Part shown: positions 33,289 through 41,917 of the stretch, piece after piece | Position numbering within the stretch: position 1 is the first letter of the stretch | Layout of the letters: every line of letters begins with the position of its first letter | From: BOG-1155 sp050012495 | Lineage (GTDB): Bacteria; Desulfobacterota; Syntrophorhabdia; Syntrophorhabdales; WCHB1-27 | Reading direction: 5' to 3' | DNA: 64,000 nt | NCBI GenBank assembly: GCA_050012495.1 | Contig: JBEKHB010000001.1 | Coordinates: forward strand, 87,821 to 151,820 | Position numbers and translations under genes: made by a program | Notes under the pieces: generated by a model | Database searches by the model: none | The model's input: only the letters and a program-made list of their open reading frames with translations | What the model was told of the DNA's origin: nothing

Positions 33289-33461
33289 GCTGGCTTATTC
33301 GATTTCTCAGGCTCTTGAAAGCTCGCGATGCGGGTCCGGGCTTTTGGTTCGATGAAGAGGTGGAGATAGACATCAGCAAGCTCGCCATTTCAAGATCGGG
33401 CCAGGTTGTACGCGCCGAAAGCATCTTTCCTCTTGATCGTATGGGGGTGACTACCGCGTGA
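33285..33461 (+). CDS. Small phage head-region protein (58 aa)
   Basis: Unrecognised. Starts MSWLIRFLRLLKARDAGPGF with a short hydrophobic-basic helix, then an acidic segment (DEEVEIDISKLAISRSG). The ATG overlaps the terminase stop (ATGA) and its own stop overlaps the GTG of the portal gene, so it is translationally coupled on both sides. Confidence 0.6.
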   Translation: MSWLIRFLRLLKARDAGPGFWFDEEVEIDISKLAISRSGQVVRAESIFPLDRMGVTTA

Positions 33462-35528
33462 ACATCTTTAGCCGTGGTCTACATGCTCTTCGCAAGGCCC
33501 TCCCCGTTTTCCCCGGGGACGTCATGCCGGTGATCCCGGCAGGCCGCACTGCTTCCCCAGGCAGGGTGGCAGCTCCGGCCCAATGACGGCCAGGGTCTCC
33601 TGACCCCTTATTTTGCCAACTACATAGCCCGGAGGGTCGAACCGTGGTTCTATGAGTTCTTGCGGGAGGCCCTTCCCATCATTGACGCGGCGATCAGGCG
33701 GCTCGTCAGCCTCGACGGCCACATCGTCGTCAAAGGGAACAACGACGCGCTCGTCGATGAGATAGAGGAATGGATGAACAACGTCATCGTGAATGACATC
33801 CAGAAAGGACTCCAGGCATTTCACCAAAGTTTTACGAACGAAGCCTTCGAGCAGGGGTTCGTCCTCGGAGAGTGGGTCGTCAACGAGGAGCGCACCGACA
33901 TCACGAGCCTCCGCACCGGCGATTCGAAATTCATCAGGTTCCAGCGGACGCCGACGGGCGTCAACATCTTCCAGCGATCCGATACAGATGTCAGCTTCCG
34001 GCAGCTCCGGAGGGAGCAGCTCATCTACTTCTCAATCGACAACGAAAATCAGAACCCCTACGGGTGGCCCCTCTTCCGGTCCTGCGAGTTCGTCGCGAAG
34101 ATCCTCGCCACCATGCAGAACAGCCTCGCGAACGTCTGGGAGCGTTTCGGGGATCCATCCTTTTCGATCATTTACAAGACCTCGAAAAAAGACGGCATGG
34201 ACCTGGAAGCCCGCCGCCAAACCCTGCAGAACGACCTCAATACCGCAGTCCGGGCAAAGCGTGAAGGCAAATCTGCCGACTTCGTCCGCGCTATCGACAC
34301 CGCGTCCGACATCAAGCTCGACATCATCGGCGCCAACGGCCAGATTCTCGAATTCGAAACCCCCTCGCGCCACATCCTGGAGCAGATCATCGCAAAATCC
34401 GGCCTGCCGCCCTGGATGCTCGGCATGCACTGGAGCTCCACCCAGGCGTTGGCCGGTGTCGAGGTAGAGGTTCTCATGGCCGACATCGCCACCCGCCAGG
34501 CCGCGAAGATGCCGTCTTTTTACAATCTCATCCGGCAGCTGCTTCTGCTCCGCGGCCGCACCTGGAAGAAAGGCGACTGGTGGCTGGAGTGGGCGCAGGT
34601 CAACCTCCGCGACATAGTGAAACAGGCCCAGGCGCGCTTCATGAACGCCCAGGCCGATATGTATTATCTCCAGAACGCGGCGGCTGCTGGCATCACGCTG
34701 ACGAGGGAAGACCTCTCCATCGGCAAGAAATCGCCGGACCAGCTCACGGTTCATAGCGAGAAGATAGCCTTGCCACATCATCACCACAGCGAAAAAGAAG
34801 TTCACCGCCCCACTGCCTGGCCCGCCCTCGACAAGATCGAGGACGCTTACCATGACCGCCTGAAAGCCGATTGGTCCGACCTCCGCAAGAAAGTCCTCGC
34901 GATCCTCGAGCTTCCCCACCGATCGACAAAGCAGGACGACGACGTGTTCTCTTATACTGCCGAGCAGCGCGCCGCGATAATGAAGGCCATGAAAGACCTC
35001 ATCGGCGTCTATGACATCGACGACCCCGACTCTCCCATCCGAAAGTATTACGGCCAGGCATATTCGCTCGGTCTCCTGCAGGCGGCGTCTCTGATAGGAC
35101 AGGACCGTCCCGTTCTCGACATCGTGAAGAATTCGGAAGTTTACGACAAGCTGTGCAAGACGGGGTTCACTTTCGTCAAAAACGACGCGACGAAGGCCAT
35201 CGTCTACAAGATTCTTCCCGAGATGGAAGGCCAGGCCCTCGCGGGCGCAAATCCCCGGCACGTCGCTACACGGCTTGAATCTCTTTTCGACAATGCCAAC
35301 TCCGATTGGGAGCGCCTCGCCCGCACCGAGATGACTTCGGCTGCGGAAGGCGCCAAGCTCGATGAATGGGGCGCGGAGGGAACCAAAAGGGTTGAGTTCG
35401 TCCCCGCATCTGACGCCTGCGATGAATGCCTCGCGCTCGCCGGTGATTACGAGATCGGCTCCTGTCCGATCCCCGGCACCGGCACACACACCAGGTGCCG
35501 CTGCAGCACGCGGCCGGCGGAAACATGA
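33458..35528 (+). CDS. Portal protein fused to a Mu F-like head morphogenesis domain (apparent frameshift near 33555)
   Basis: From the GTG at 33458 the frame reads NIFSRGLHALRKALPVFPG to a stop at 33586. The portal frame, open from 33534, starts GWQLRPNDGQGLLTPYFANY. A one-base loss in the CCCC run near 33555 explains the break. The long frame is a DUF935/Mu gp29-type portal (GDSKFIRFQRTPTGVNIFQR, NPYGWPLFRSCEFVAKIL, SGLPPWMLGMHWSSTQA). Its last 120 residues (LARTEMTSAAEGAKLDEWGA, ASDACDECLALAG, GTHTRCRCS) are the Mu F-like domain. The portal forms the DNA entry ring; the Mu F part joins head assembly. If the shift is real, the gene is inactive or starts internally at TTG 33660. Confidence 0.75.
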
Positions 35529-35713
35529 CCATCATCGAGGCAAGGGAAAAGACGAAGGAAGGCAGGGTATACGGCGTAGACGGGCGGCGCGGGCACTTTC
35601 AAATCACTAAATCGAGCGGCCCGGAGTCAGATCGCCTCCCGCAAAGCGGGCAGGGCCCTGACTTCATCCCCCTCTGGGCGATATTTTCCGATAAGTGGGA
35701 GCCCGGCAAATAA
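35525..35713 (+). CDS. Small hypothetical phage protein (62 aa)
   Basis: Unrecognised. Starts MTIIEAREKTKEGRVYGVDG and ends PLWAIFSDKWEPGK. The ATG overlaps the portal stop. It is the last gene of the packaging module; no capsid, tail or lysis gene follows, so the phage is incomplete here. Confidence 0.5.
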   Translation: MTIIEAREKTKEGRVYGVDGRRGHFQITKSSGPESDRLPQSGQGPDFIPLWAIFSDKWEPGK

Positions 35714-36206
35714 GGGGAACCGGGATGCAAAGGGTTGGAGGACGACAAATCTTTCGGTATCCATTACGATCCTCTTGCCAGAGTTAAGCGCCTCCTGACC
35801 CGAATCCCGCGGGTTGAAAGAACTGTGCACCACGGGGGAAAGAGGGCATATCGCAGGGCCAAGGCACGAGCCGAGAGATTTTGAGACCAAAAATGCAAAA
35901 AAGAGGTATTGGCTGAAATGCCTGTAAATGCACATAATCCGTTGATTGATAAGGTTTTTCCGGTCTTCCCTGTGTCGGCAATTGTCAGTGATTTTTTGGG
36001 ATTTCCTATGACCCATGGGCACAATTCCGGGCACAAAGAGATAGGTACCAGGGGCGGCTTTCGGGCCGCTTTTTCCTCTTTATGGTATTGCCAGCAGAAG
36101 ACAAGGGCTCCCCCTATGCCACCGGGTCACGTCTTGGCTGGTGGTACTCAATGAATCGTTCCGACCCCGCTTTGCCCATGCAGTACCCTAATTAACGAGA
36201 CTATAC
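35714..36206. other. Intergenic region between the phage remnant and the serine recombinase
   Basis: About 490 bases without a credible gene. It contains a terminator-like hairpin (next entry) and AT-richer patches. It is probably the right edge of the phage fragment. Confidence 0.3.
36053..36074 (+). terminator. Terminator-like hairpin
   Basis: GCGGC-TTTCGG-GCCGC followed by five T. Confidence 0.55.
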
Positions 36207-36878
36207 ATGAAGGCCATCGGTTACATCCGAGTGTCCACCGAAGAGCAGGCCCGCGAAGGGATCAGCCTGGAGAACCAGCGGGCTAAGATCGAAACCTATT
36301 GCAGCCTGAACGACCTGGTGCTTACGGAGGTTATCGAGGACCCTGGCAGATCCGGCAAGGACCTCAACCGGGAAGGGGTGCAACGGCTCATGGACATGAT
36401 AAAGGGCCGCAGAATCGACGCCGTGGTCGTCTATAAGCTCGATAGGCTCTCAAGAAGGGTAAGGGATACCCTAAGCCTCATAGACCTCGTAGAAAAGAAA
36501 TCAGTGGCCTTCCATTCCATAACTGAGAAGATCGACACCAAGACCGCGATGGGCAAGTTCTTCCTGAACATCATGGCCAGTATGAACCAATGGGAGCGGG
36601 ACACAATCAGTGAACGAACCCGCGACGCCCTCCACTTGAAGATTATTAAGAACGAGCGAGCCGGCCAGATCCCGTATGGGTGGGCCCTCGCCGAAGATAA
36701 AAAGACCCTCCTGGAGAACGAGGGGGAGCAAAAGGCCATATCCTTGATGAAGGAACTCCACGAAAAGGGGTGCAGCCTCCGGTCAATCTGCGAGGAGCTA
36801 GAGACGAAAGGCCATAAGCCTGTCGGCCACAAATGGCACCCCAAGACCATCGCGAGCATTCTGAGCAGGATAGCATGA
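36207..36878 (+). CDS. Serine recombinase / resolvase
   Basis: 223 residues. The resolvase domain has the nucleophile Ser in IGYIRVSTEEQAREG and the Arg cluster VVYKLDRLSRRVRDTL, followed by MGKFFLNIMASMNQWERDTI (E helix). A short C-terminal helix-turn-helix (LMKELHEKGCSLRSICEELE, HKWHPKTIASILSR) recognises DNA. The size fits resolvase/invertase or small IS607-like enzymes rather than large serine integrases. It could account for DNA rearrangements nearby, such as the inversion at 38548-39127, but this is speculation. A weak GGGC/GCCC hairpin with five T follows the stop. Confidence 0.8.
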   Translation: MKAIGYIRVSTEEQAREGISLENQRAKIETYCSLNDLVLTEVIEDPGRSGKDLNREGVQRLMDMIKGRRIDAVVVYKLDRLSRRVRDTLSLIDLVEKKSVAFHSITEKIDTKTAMGKFFLNIMASMNQWERDTISERTRDALHLKIIKNERAGQIPYGWALAEDKKTLLENEGEQKAISLMKELHEKGCSLRSICEELETKGHKPVGHKWHPKTIASILSRIA

Positions 36879-36954
36879 GGGCATTTGACGCCCTTTTTGC
36901 CGCGGTAGCATTACGCGGGCCCCTTCGAAGAAATCATAGAAAAGATATTCCCGG

Positions 36955-36982
36955 CCGTTACCCACGGAACGGTGGGTAACGG
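36955..36982. repeat. Perfect inverted repeat
   Basis: CCGTTACCCAC and GTGGGTAACGG, 11 bases each, around a 6-base loop, just upstream of the group II intron. Hairpins are common near group II intron insertion sites. A reading frame across it (HYAGPFEEIIEKIFPAVTHG) hints at the tail of a broken gene. Confidence 0.5.
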
Positions 36983-37022
36983 GGACACAACCTACATTTG
37001 CGCGTCCTGGGCGGGCTGAGGA

Positions 37023-37048
37023 TGTCTTCCTGAAGTGGTGTATTTAGA
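37023..37048 (+). repeat. IS-end-like repeat, copy 2 (partial)
   Basis: TGTCTTCCTGAAGTGGTGTA followed by TTTAGA matches the outer part of the repeats at 29252 and 39758. GTGGTGTA is typical of IS256-type ends (family knowledge); no transposase remains. Confidence 0.45.
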
Positions 37049-37082
37049 GGTTTTTCTTGCAGTGTGCGGATACAGGCGGTAA

Positions 37083-37872
37083 GTGCGCCATGACGTGGTG
37101 CATTTTATATACATGCATTGCTTGCTCGTTCTCGACCGGCGCATAAAGCGCCCTGTACCGATGGAGGAATCGGACAGAAGGGGTCCGCGAAGCTCTGCCG
37201 GGTTCCACCGGCTGGGGTTATCATCAGCAGAGCGGACTGAAATGTACCGGATTGCGGCCATCACCGTAAGGCCGGGCTACCGTAGGGTGTATGGTGAGTC
37301 AACGAATCTGTCATGGAAGCCTCTGTATTTATGTAACACCTCCCTTCGCAGTGTGATGGCGCGGGAGGAATGCGGCGTGATCCGGGTGGGTTTTACCGTC
37401 CCGCCTGGTAGGTGCGAGTAATCGTACCTGGGAGTGGACTTATTCCTTCTTGTTTCTCCCCAGGGCCGCCAGGGGTAAAGCAGGCACCTAACCATCCAAG
37501 GGTTGAGAATGGGAACATGGGAACCGCATCGTGTCCGCCTGTACACGCAGGCTATCCGTGGAGACCGGGGAAGGACATGATGTGGGACGGAGCCCTCGTA
37601 ATAGTCTGAGGACGGGAAAGCCGCCCACATGGCGAAGGGGGGTAGGAGATCGGGGTGTTTCAAAGCCGGGGGAACGATCTGTGTACACAGAGTCAAGGGC
37701 CGTTATGGTCCTTAACCCCAACGTGCCGAAGAACGCTCTCAGCGGAGTAGCTGAGGTATGCCGTGATCTCTGGAGAGCCGAGTGCGTAACGAAAGGCGCA
37801 TGCTCGGTTCGGGGAGGGGCTATGGGAAACCGGTGGTTGAGAGACCCCACGGCGCCCGTAGTCTACTCTACT
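37083..37872 (+). ncRNA. Group II intron ribozyme without an encoded protein
   Basis: The 5' end GTGCGCC (37083) fits the GUGYG consensus. Domain V is clear at 37775-37810: GAGCCGAG pairs with CTCGGTTC, an inner TGCG/CGCA stem with a TG bulge is capped by a GAAA loop, and the AGC catalytic triad is present. Domain VI follows (GGGGAGGGGCTATGGGAAAC and on), ending near CTACTCTACTCAT at about 37872. The ~790 bases hold no reverse-transcriptase/maturase frame; the small frames inside are not coding. It must splice alone or use a maturase supplied in trans. The 3' boundary is approximate. Confidence 0.75.
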
Positions 37873-37909
37873 CATTGACGTACGTGGCGTTGGCGAAGAA
37901 TGTGAAGGT

Positions 37910-37937
37910 GGGGCAAAAAAACTGGTTTGCCCCAATT
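37910..37937 (+). terminator. Terminator-like hairpin
   Basis: GGGGCAAA (37910-37917) pairs with TTTGCCCC (37926-37933), followed by AATTCTTTT. Confidence 0.5.
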
Positions 37938-37939
37938 CT

Positions 37940-38369
37940 TTTGAGACTCTGAGGGAACAACAGAAATGCAAAGGATGTTCCCCCTGCTCCCCTCCAACGA
38001 ATGAACCAACGTTCCCCGTCGCCTTTATTGACCGAAAATTCCCGATAGGTTGTCGTTAGCTATACTCTTCACTGTCTGCCTCTTTTCTCGGCGGAGTTTA
38101 CTTGCATTTCCTAAAAATGCTCTATAGACTGCTATATCCGCTCATCATCGGTCGTACGTGCGTTTCCGGATTGACTCGAAGTCGATTCAGGAGGCGAGTA
38201 TAAATGGTGGTTTTTGCCACCTTTGATCGCGCCCGCGTTCGGCCCTTAACGCCATCTTATCGCCTCTCCGTCCAGCCCCCTTGACTATTTGAGCTCTGCC
38301 GAAAGGAGCGTCGGGGAGGATCGTTGTCGATGACTTTGGCTCAGGAGCGTAGGGTTCGATGATCTATGG
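37940..38369. other. Intergenic region, nothing recognised
   Basis: About 430 bases with no coding frame. It includes a small GGTGG/CCACC hairpin near 38205. It is probably debris of earlier insertions. Confidence 0.3.
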
Positions 38370-38975
38370 TTAGGCGCTTAACGGATTGACGGTGCAGACA
38401 GGCGATCTTATCTGCACGACGGATGGAGGCGGTCCCCGAAATGGAAGAAATCTTTTGGAGAATAATGGAAAAAGATATAGGGAAAGCATTCCTTTGCCAG
38501 AGGTCGAAGGCATTCTTCGACAATCGATATCAGGATGTGATTGCTTCCAGATGTCGTATTGATGCCCGTGCTCGGCCCACAGGCCGTCCATGTCGTACGA
38601 CCCTTGAAAAATGATATGCGGGCAGGCTCTGTTGCCGAAATTGGGAACGGAGTTCTTTGTTATTGTGATATCGTGATTACCCACGAGGTACGTGACCGGT
38701 CTTGACTGAGCAATCCCTCGCAATTTCTCAATAATCTGAGGACGCGGCGCTGCACCGTTGGCGATGTCCTCATACGTAGGCGGCTGCACGCCGACTGGAT
38801 AGACCCAATCATCCATTATATCCCCGACCAGTACGAGTTCCTCAAAGGAAGGGTCAGAGGCTATGTAATCCAGAAACTGTAAAAAAAGCGTCGCCTGTGA
38901 ATCGGTGAACCAGTCGTACGCATGGCCGTCGCCGGGGCTCATATGGACGTCGCTCACAAAGACTCTCTTGATCAT
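38370..38975 (-). pseudogene. Metallophosphoesterase, N-terminal half, inverted
   Basis: On the minus strand: FVSDVHMSPGDGH (D-x-H), ELVLVGDIMDDW (GDxxD), TYLVGNHDITI (GNHD) and LWAEHGHQYDIW, four of the five metal-binding motifs of the calcineurin-like fold. After GHQYDIW (about 38550) the remaining 57 residues do not fit the family. The missing GHTH part lies on the opposite strand at 39138. It looks separated by inversion of 38548-39127. Alone it cannot be active. Confidence 0.75.
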
Positions 38976-39137
38976 GTTGTTTCTCCTCTAAAGGATTGGT
39001 ATAACCGATAAACAGCCGAACTATCTTCCGACCTCATCAAGCATGATTGATGCGGCACGGACGTGAGGCCTGGTCCGAGGCCGAGGATCAAGTCCCGGGT
39101 CTCACATGAATGAATCGGGCGGATCTGTTTTTGTGAA

Positions 39138-39848
39138 ATGAATCTCGGCAGTGCTTGGGATCCTAAAAATGACATTCCTGTAGGGCACTATATTTCTCGT
39201 CTTTACGCATCATCAGGCCTCCCGGGAAGATGGCAGGACATCCTCGCGGATATCTTGCACAATATAGGCGAGACGATGGAGAATCCATATGTCGGCATAA
39301 TTTTGGACTATTTCGTGAATAAGCTGGGCTTCAAGGAAGATACGAACATCACAACGATAGATGGCGGCACGATCACCATCGCCGGGGTCAGAAAGCAGTA
39401 TGCGGATTTATCGGATAGATGGAAGAAGGGCAATCATGACTTTCCTGGACTTATCGAACAGTTTCTCATGGAGCAAAGCCCTCTTGGGCTCGATAACATC
39501 GCACCTCTCACAGCCACAAGGGGAAATAAAAAGGTCGTGATTTTCGGCCATACCCATATGGCGAAGATCGAGTATGTCTATACATGGGACGACGGTCCTC
39601 GTGGGCCGGAGAACGTTCATGAAGCCATTTATGCGAATTGCGGGTCCTGGTGTGAAAAGAACGCACAGTACACGTATGTCGTGGACGAATGGGATGAGGA
39701 ACACAAAAAACATACTATTTCACTGATGACCTGGCCGGATCAGGCGCACGTGAAGGCGTCCTTCCTGAAGTGGTGTATCCATCCCTCGCCAGGAAAGATG
39801 AACATTTCTAACGGCAATAGTGTGGTGGCACGGTCGGCCAGGCACTGA
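39138..39848 (+). pseudogene. Metallophosphoesterase, C-terminal half
   Basis: Begins NLGSAWDPKNDIPVGHYISR and carries KKVVIFGHTHMAKIEYVYTW (the GHTH motif) and IYANCGSWCEKNAQYTYVVD, the C-terminal part of the same fold as the fragment at 38370. Joining ATCTG at 38548-38552 (minus) to ATCTG at 39123-39127 restores one frame through DICFCEMNLGSAW. The last 25 residues (SFLKWCIHPSPGKMNI and on) come from the IS-end-like repeat, so the original C-terminus is also lost. Confidence 0.7.
39758..39831 (+). repeat. IS-end-like repeat, copy 3
   Basis: Aligns with 29252-29326 over its whole length (TTCCTGAA, CGCCAG, AAAG, GAACATTTCT, GTGGCAC blocks). It forms the 3' end of the phosphoesterase fragment. 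Confidence 0.5.
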
Positions 39849-40071
39849 TCCGTTGCTCTCGACAAGATATTCTTGCCTTCGCACTTCGTTGATTGACAGC
39901 GGACACCATGTGGCGATATGATCACCAGGGGAGCACAAAACTTGGGAGGTTCGCGTTATCTCCGTTCCTTACGCGGAGGACTTCCCCTGACTTGGTTTAT
40001 TATTTACGCTCATCCCGTCGCCGTCCCGGGCCGTGACCGGCGGAAAGGCAAAAATCAGGAAGGTGATATCC

Positions 40072-40497
40072 ATGAAAACAATTCTTGTGATAGCGGCGCT
40101 GGACACGAAAGGGACGGAGATCGCATTTTGCAGGGAGCAGATAGAAGCTTTGGGGGCAAAGGCATTATTGATAGATGGTGGTGATGCGAGCGCGGAGTTT
40201 CTGAAGCTGTTGGAGGGCGCCCTGGCTGTTGAGGAGAGGATTGTGCTCAGCCTCGACGATGGCCACCTCACTCTTCAGAGCGAGAACGGCGTCGGTACGT
40301 ATGACTGGAAGCTGGCAGCCGAAGTGAAAAACTACGTGGGGCCAAAAAAGAAATTCTGCCTGGCGTTCAATGGCAGGTTTCTGGTGGAGGCGCTCAAGTC
40401 GTACCCAGCAATGCTTACTACCCTGGGTGCTCCTGACGGGTACGGTGCGTGCCTCATCAACGAGAAGGCCATCGTAATGCCGATCAGGGAAAAATGA
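40072..40497 (+). pseudogene. Chimera: Tm-1-like N-terminus joined to the phage sliding-clamp C-terminus
   Basis: 141 codons with a plausible GGAAGGTG site. Residues 1-38 (MKTILVIAALDTKGTEIAFC and ALLIDGGD) are the first strand-helix of a Tm-1-like ATP-binding (UPF0261) protein. From ASAEFLKLLEGALAVEER on, the sequence is the last ~103 residues of the clamp at 21608, about 93% identical in DNA, ending MPIREK. Neither half can fold as a complete enzyme. The event joined a host gene start to a phage gene end by illegitimate recombination. Confidence 0.8.
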
Positions 40498-40527
40498 ACC
40501 CCGCCGAACCGTCGACAAAAGGATAAC

Positions 40528-40599
40528 AATATCAAGTATTTAAGAATCGTCTACAAGGCTCTTACGGGAGTTTTGCGGAGTCGGTCAATATAATATCCC
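40528..40599 (+). repeat. Conserved 70-base element, copy B
   Basis: Shares ATCAAGTATTTAAG, GTCTACAAGGC, TTTTGC and ATATAATA with 13209-13279. It lies 30 bases after the clamp fragment, so clamp tail and element may have been adjacent in an ancestral phage. Confidence 0.6.
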
Positions 40600-40636
40600 T
40601 AGCCGACTTTTCAAAATGCAGCACACGAAGCATCTC

Positions 40637-40669
40637 AGGCGGGCCCCGAAAGGGGTCCGCCTTTTTTTG
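40637..40669 (+). terminator. Rho-independent terminator
   Basis: AGGCGGGCCCC and GGGGTCCGCCT pair around GAAA, followed by seven T. It resembles the terminator after the intact clamp gene, again suggesting a copied 3' end. Confidence 0.75.
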
Positions 40670-41147
40670 GTGCGCCCGGCAGGGCGCATCTGCTGATGGG
40701 TGTCTTGGCTGTCATTTTTCAAGTTATTTCAACAGGGTGACGATCGCTTGATTTTCGGTTTTGGTCGGTTTTACGCTGTCGACGCTCGTAGGTTTATCTG
40801 TCGAACTCTTCATCCCGAAAATCGATCCTCTTCTTTCTGACTCTGCGAGTGTATGCCGGAAGGCGGGGGGTATGAGGTGCTATCCGCATCTCTCTGGCCG
40901 AAACCCAACGGCGGATTCCGGTGACAGTTAACGAATCGCCCAATCCCGGCCGTCCATCATAAAGTCACAGATGCGGCCGATCGTTCCATCGCCCACCTTA
41001 ATAACATATAATCCTTGATGTCGCAAACGCCGCTGGTCATTCCAGTCGAAGAACATGATCTCGTCTTCTCAGTGTTCGCGGCGAGAGCTATGGCGATGCT
41101 GAGTGTTCTTTTGCTGTCTCGAGGGCCGGCTCGCCATAGCTATTTGT
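40670..41147. other. Intergenic region, nothing recognised
   Basis: About 480 bases between the phage scar and the response regulator, without a coding frame or known RNA. Confidence 0.3.
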
Positions 41148-41176
41148 GTTGACTTCTATACAGAAGCAGAAGATTA
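41148..41176 (+). promoter_or_regulatory. Possible promoter of the response regulator
   Basis: TTGACT, 17 bases, GATTAT. The predicted start of transcription falls at the ATG (41183) and no Shine-Dalgarno sequence is visible, so the message might be leaderless. Confidence 0.35.
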
Positions 41177-41182
41177 TTAGAG

Positions 41183-41836
41183 ATGGATAGTGGAAAAATA
41201 AGGGTACTAATAGCAGATGACCATAAGATATTTTGCGAGTCTTTAGCCCTCCTGATTGCAATGAAAGCGGGGGCTGAGGTAGTGGGAGTGGCCTACTCGG
41301 CCGAGCAGGCAATAGACAAGGTGGAACAACTGAATCCGGACGTCGTCCTGATGGACATCGAAATGGGTGGCCTTGACGGTATTGACGCAACAAGGAAGAT
41401 CAAGGAAAAGCACCCTCGTACAGAAGTGATAATATTGACAATGCATGCTAACGATGACTATGTAGCTGAAGCCATTAATGCAGGAGCGAAGGGCTATGTA
41501 CTAAAGGATTCTTCTTCCTTTCATATCCTCGAGGCCATCCAGGCGGTCGGCAAAGATGAGATTTTCCTTGACGCTAAAAGTTCTTATAAGATGTTGAAAA
41601 TTCTTCAGAAGCAGGCCAGGACCACGCTAACAAATGTGGATCAAGCTCCGTTGGGGGAAAGAGAAATAGAAGTTCTCAAATTGATCAGAGAGGGCTATAC
41701 AAACAAGGAGATCGCGGGCAAATTGTTTATAAGTCCCCATACGGTAAGGAATCACATAGCCGGCATTTTTTCGAAGCTCAATTGCAGCACGAGAACAAAA
41801 GCAGTAAGAGAAGCACAAAACAGAAAGTTGATTTGA
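41183..41836 (+). CDS. LuxR/NarL-type response regulator
   Basis: 217 residues. The receiver domain has the acidic pair Asp-12/13 (LIADDHKIF), the phosphorylated Asp-58 (VVLMDIEMGG), Thr in ILTMHAND and Lys-108 (YVLKD). The C-terminal LuxR helix-turn-helix is at about residues 150-210 (LGEREIEVLKLIREGYTNKE, FISPHTVRNHIAGIFSKL). It pairs with the kinase at 43080 on the opposite strand, with an IS relic between them. Its likely target is the catabolic cluster starting at 44435. Confidence 0.9.
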   Translation: MDSGKIRVLIADDHKIFCESLALLIAMKAGAEVVGVAYSAEQAIDKVEQLNPDVVLMDIEMGGLDGIDATRKIKEKHPRTEVIILTMHANDDYVAEAINAGAKGYVLKDSSSFHILEAIQAVGKDEIFLDAKSSYKMLKILQKQARTTLTNVDQAPLGEREIEVLKLIREGYTNKEIAGKLFISPHTVRNHIAGIFSKLNCSTRTKAVREAQNRKLI

Positions 41837-41917
41837 CTTATCCACTTTGTGCAAAATCAACAACATATAGAGACAGAAAGAGCGCGTGGCACCACAGGAG
41901 AGGTTGGAGTTGAGGGA

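Noticed and set aside
34032..35489. 485-codon minus-strand frame
   Set aside because: Shadow of the portal/Mu F gene, which has family motifs along its whole length.
36901..37018. Short frame HYAGPFEEIIEKIFPAVTHG ending at 37019
   Set aside because: Looks like a gene tail but has no start and an in-frame stop just before it; kept only as a note with the inverted repeat.
37412..37878. Two plus-strand frames within the group II intron
   Set aside because: No similarity to reverse transcriptase or maturase; they cross ribozyme helices and have no ribosome-binding site.
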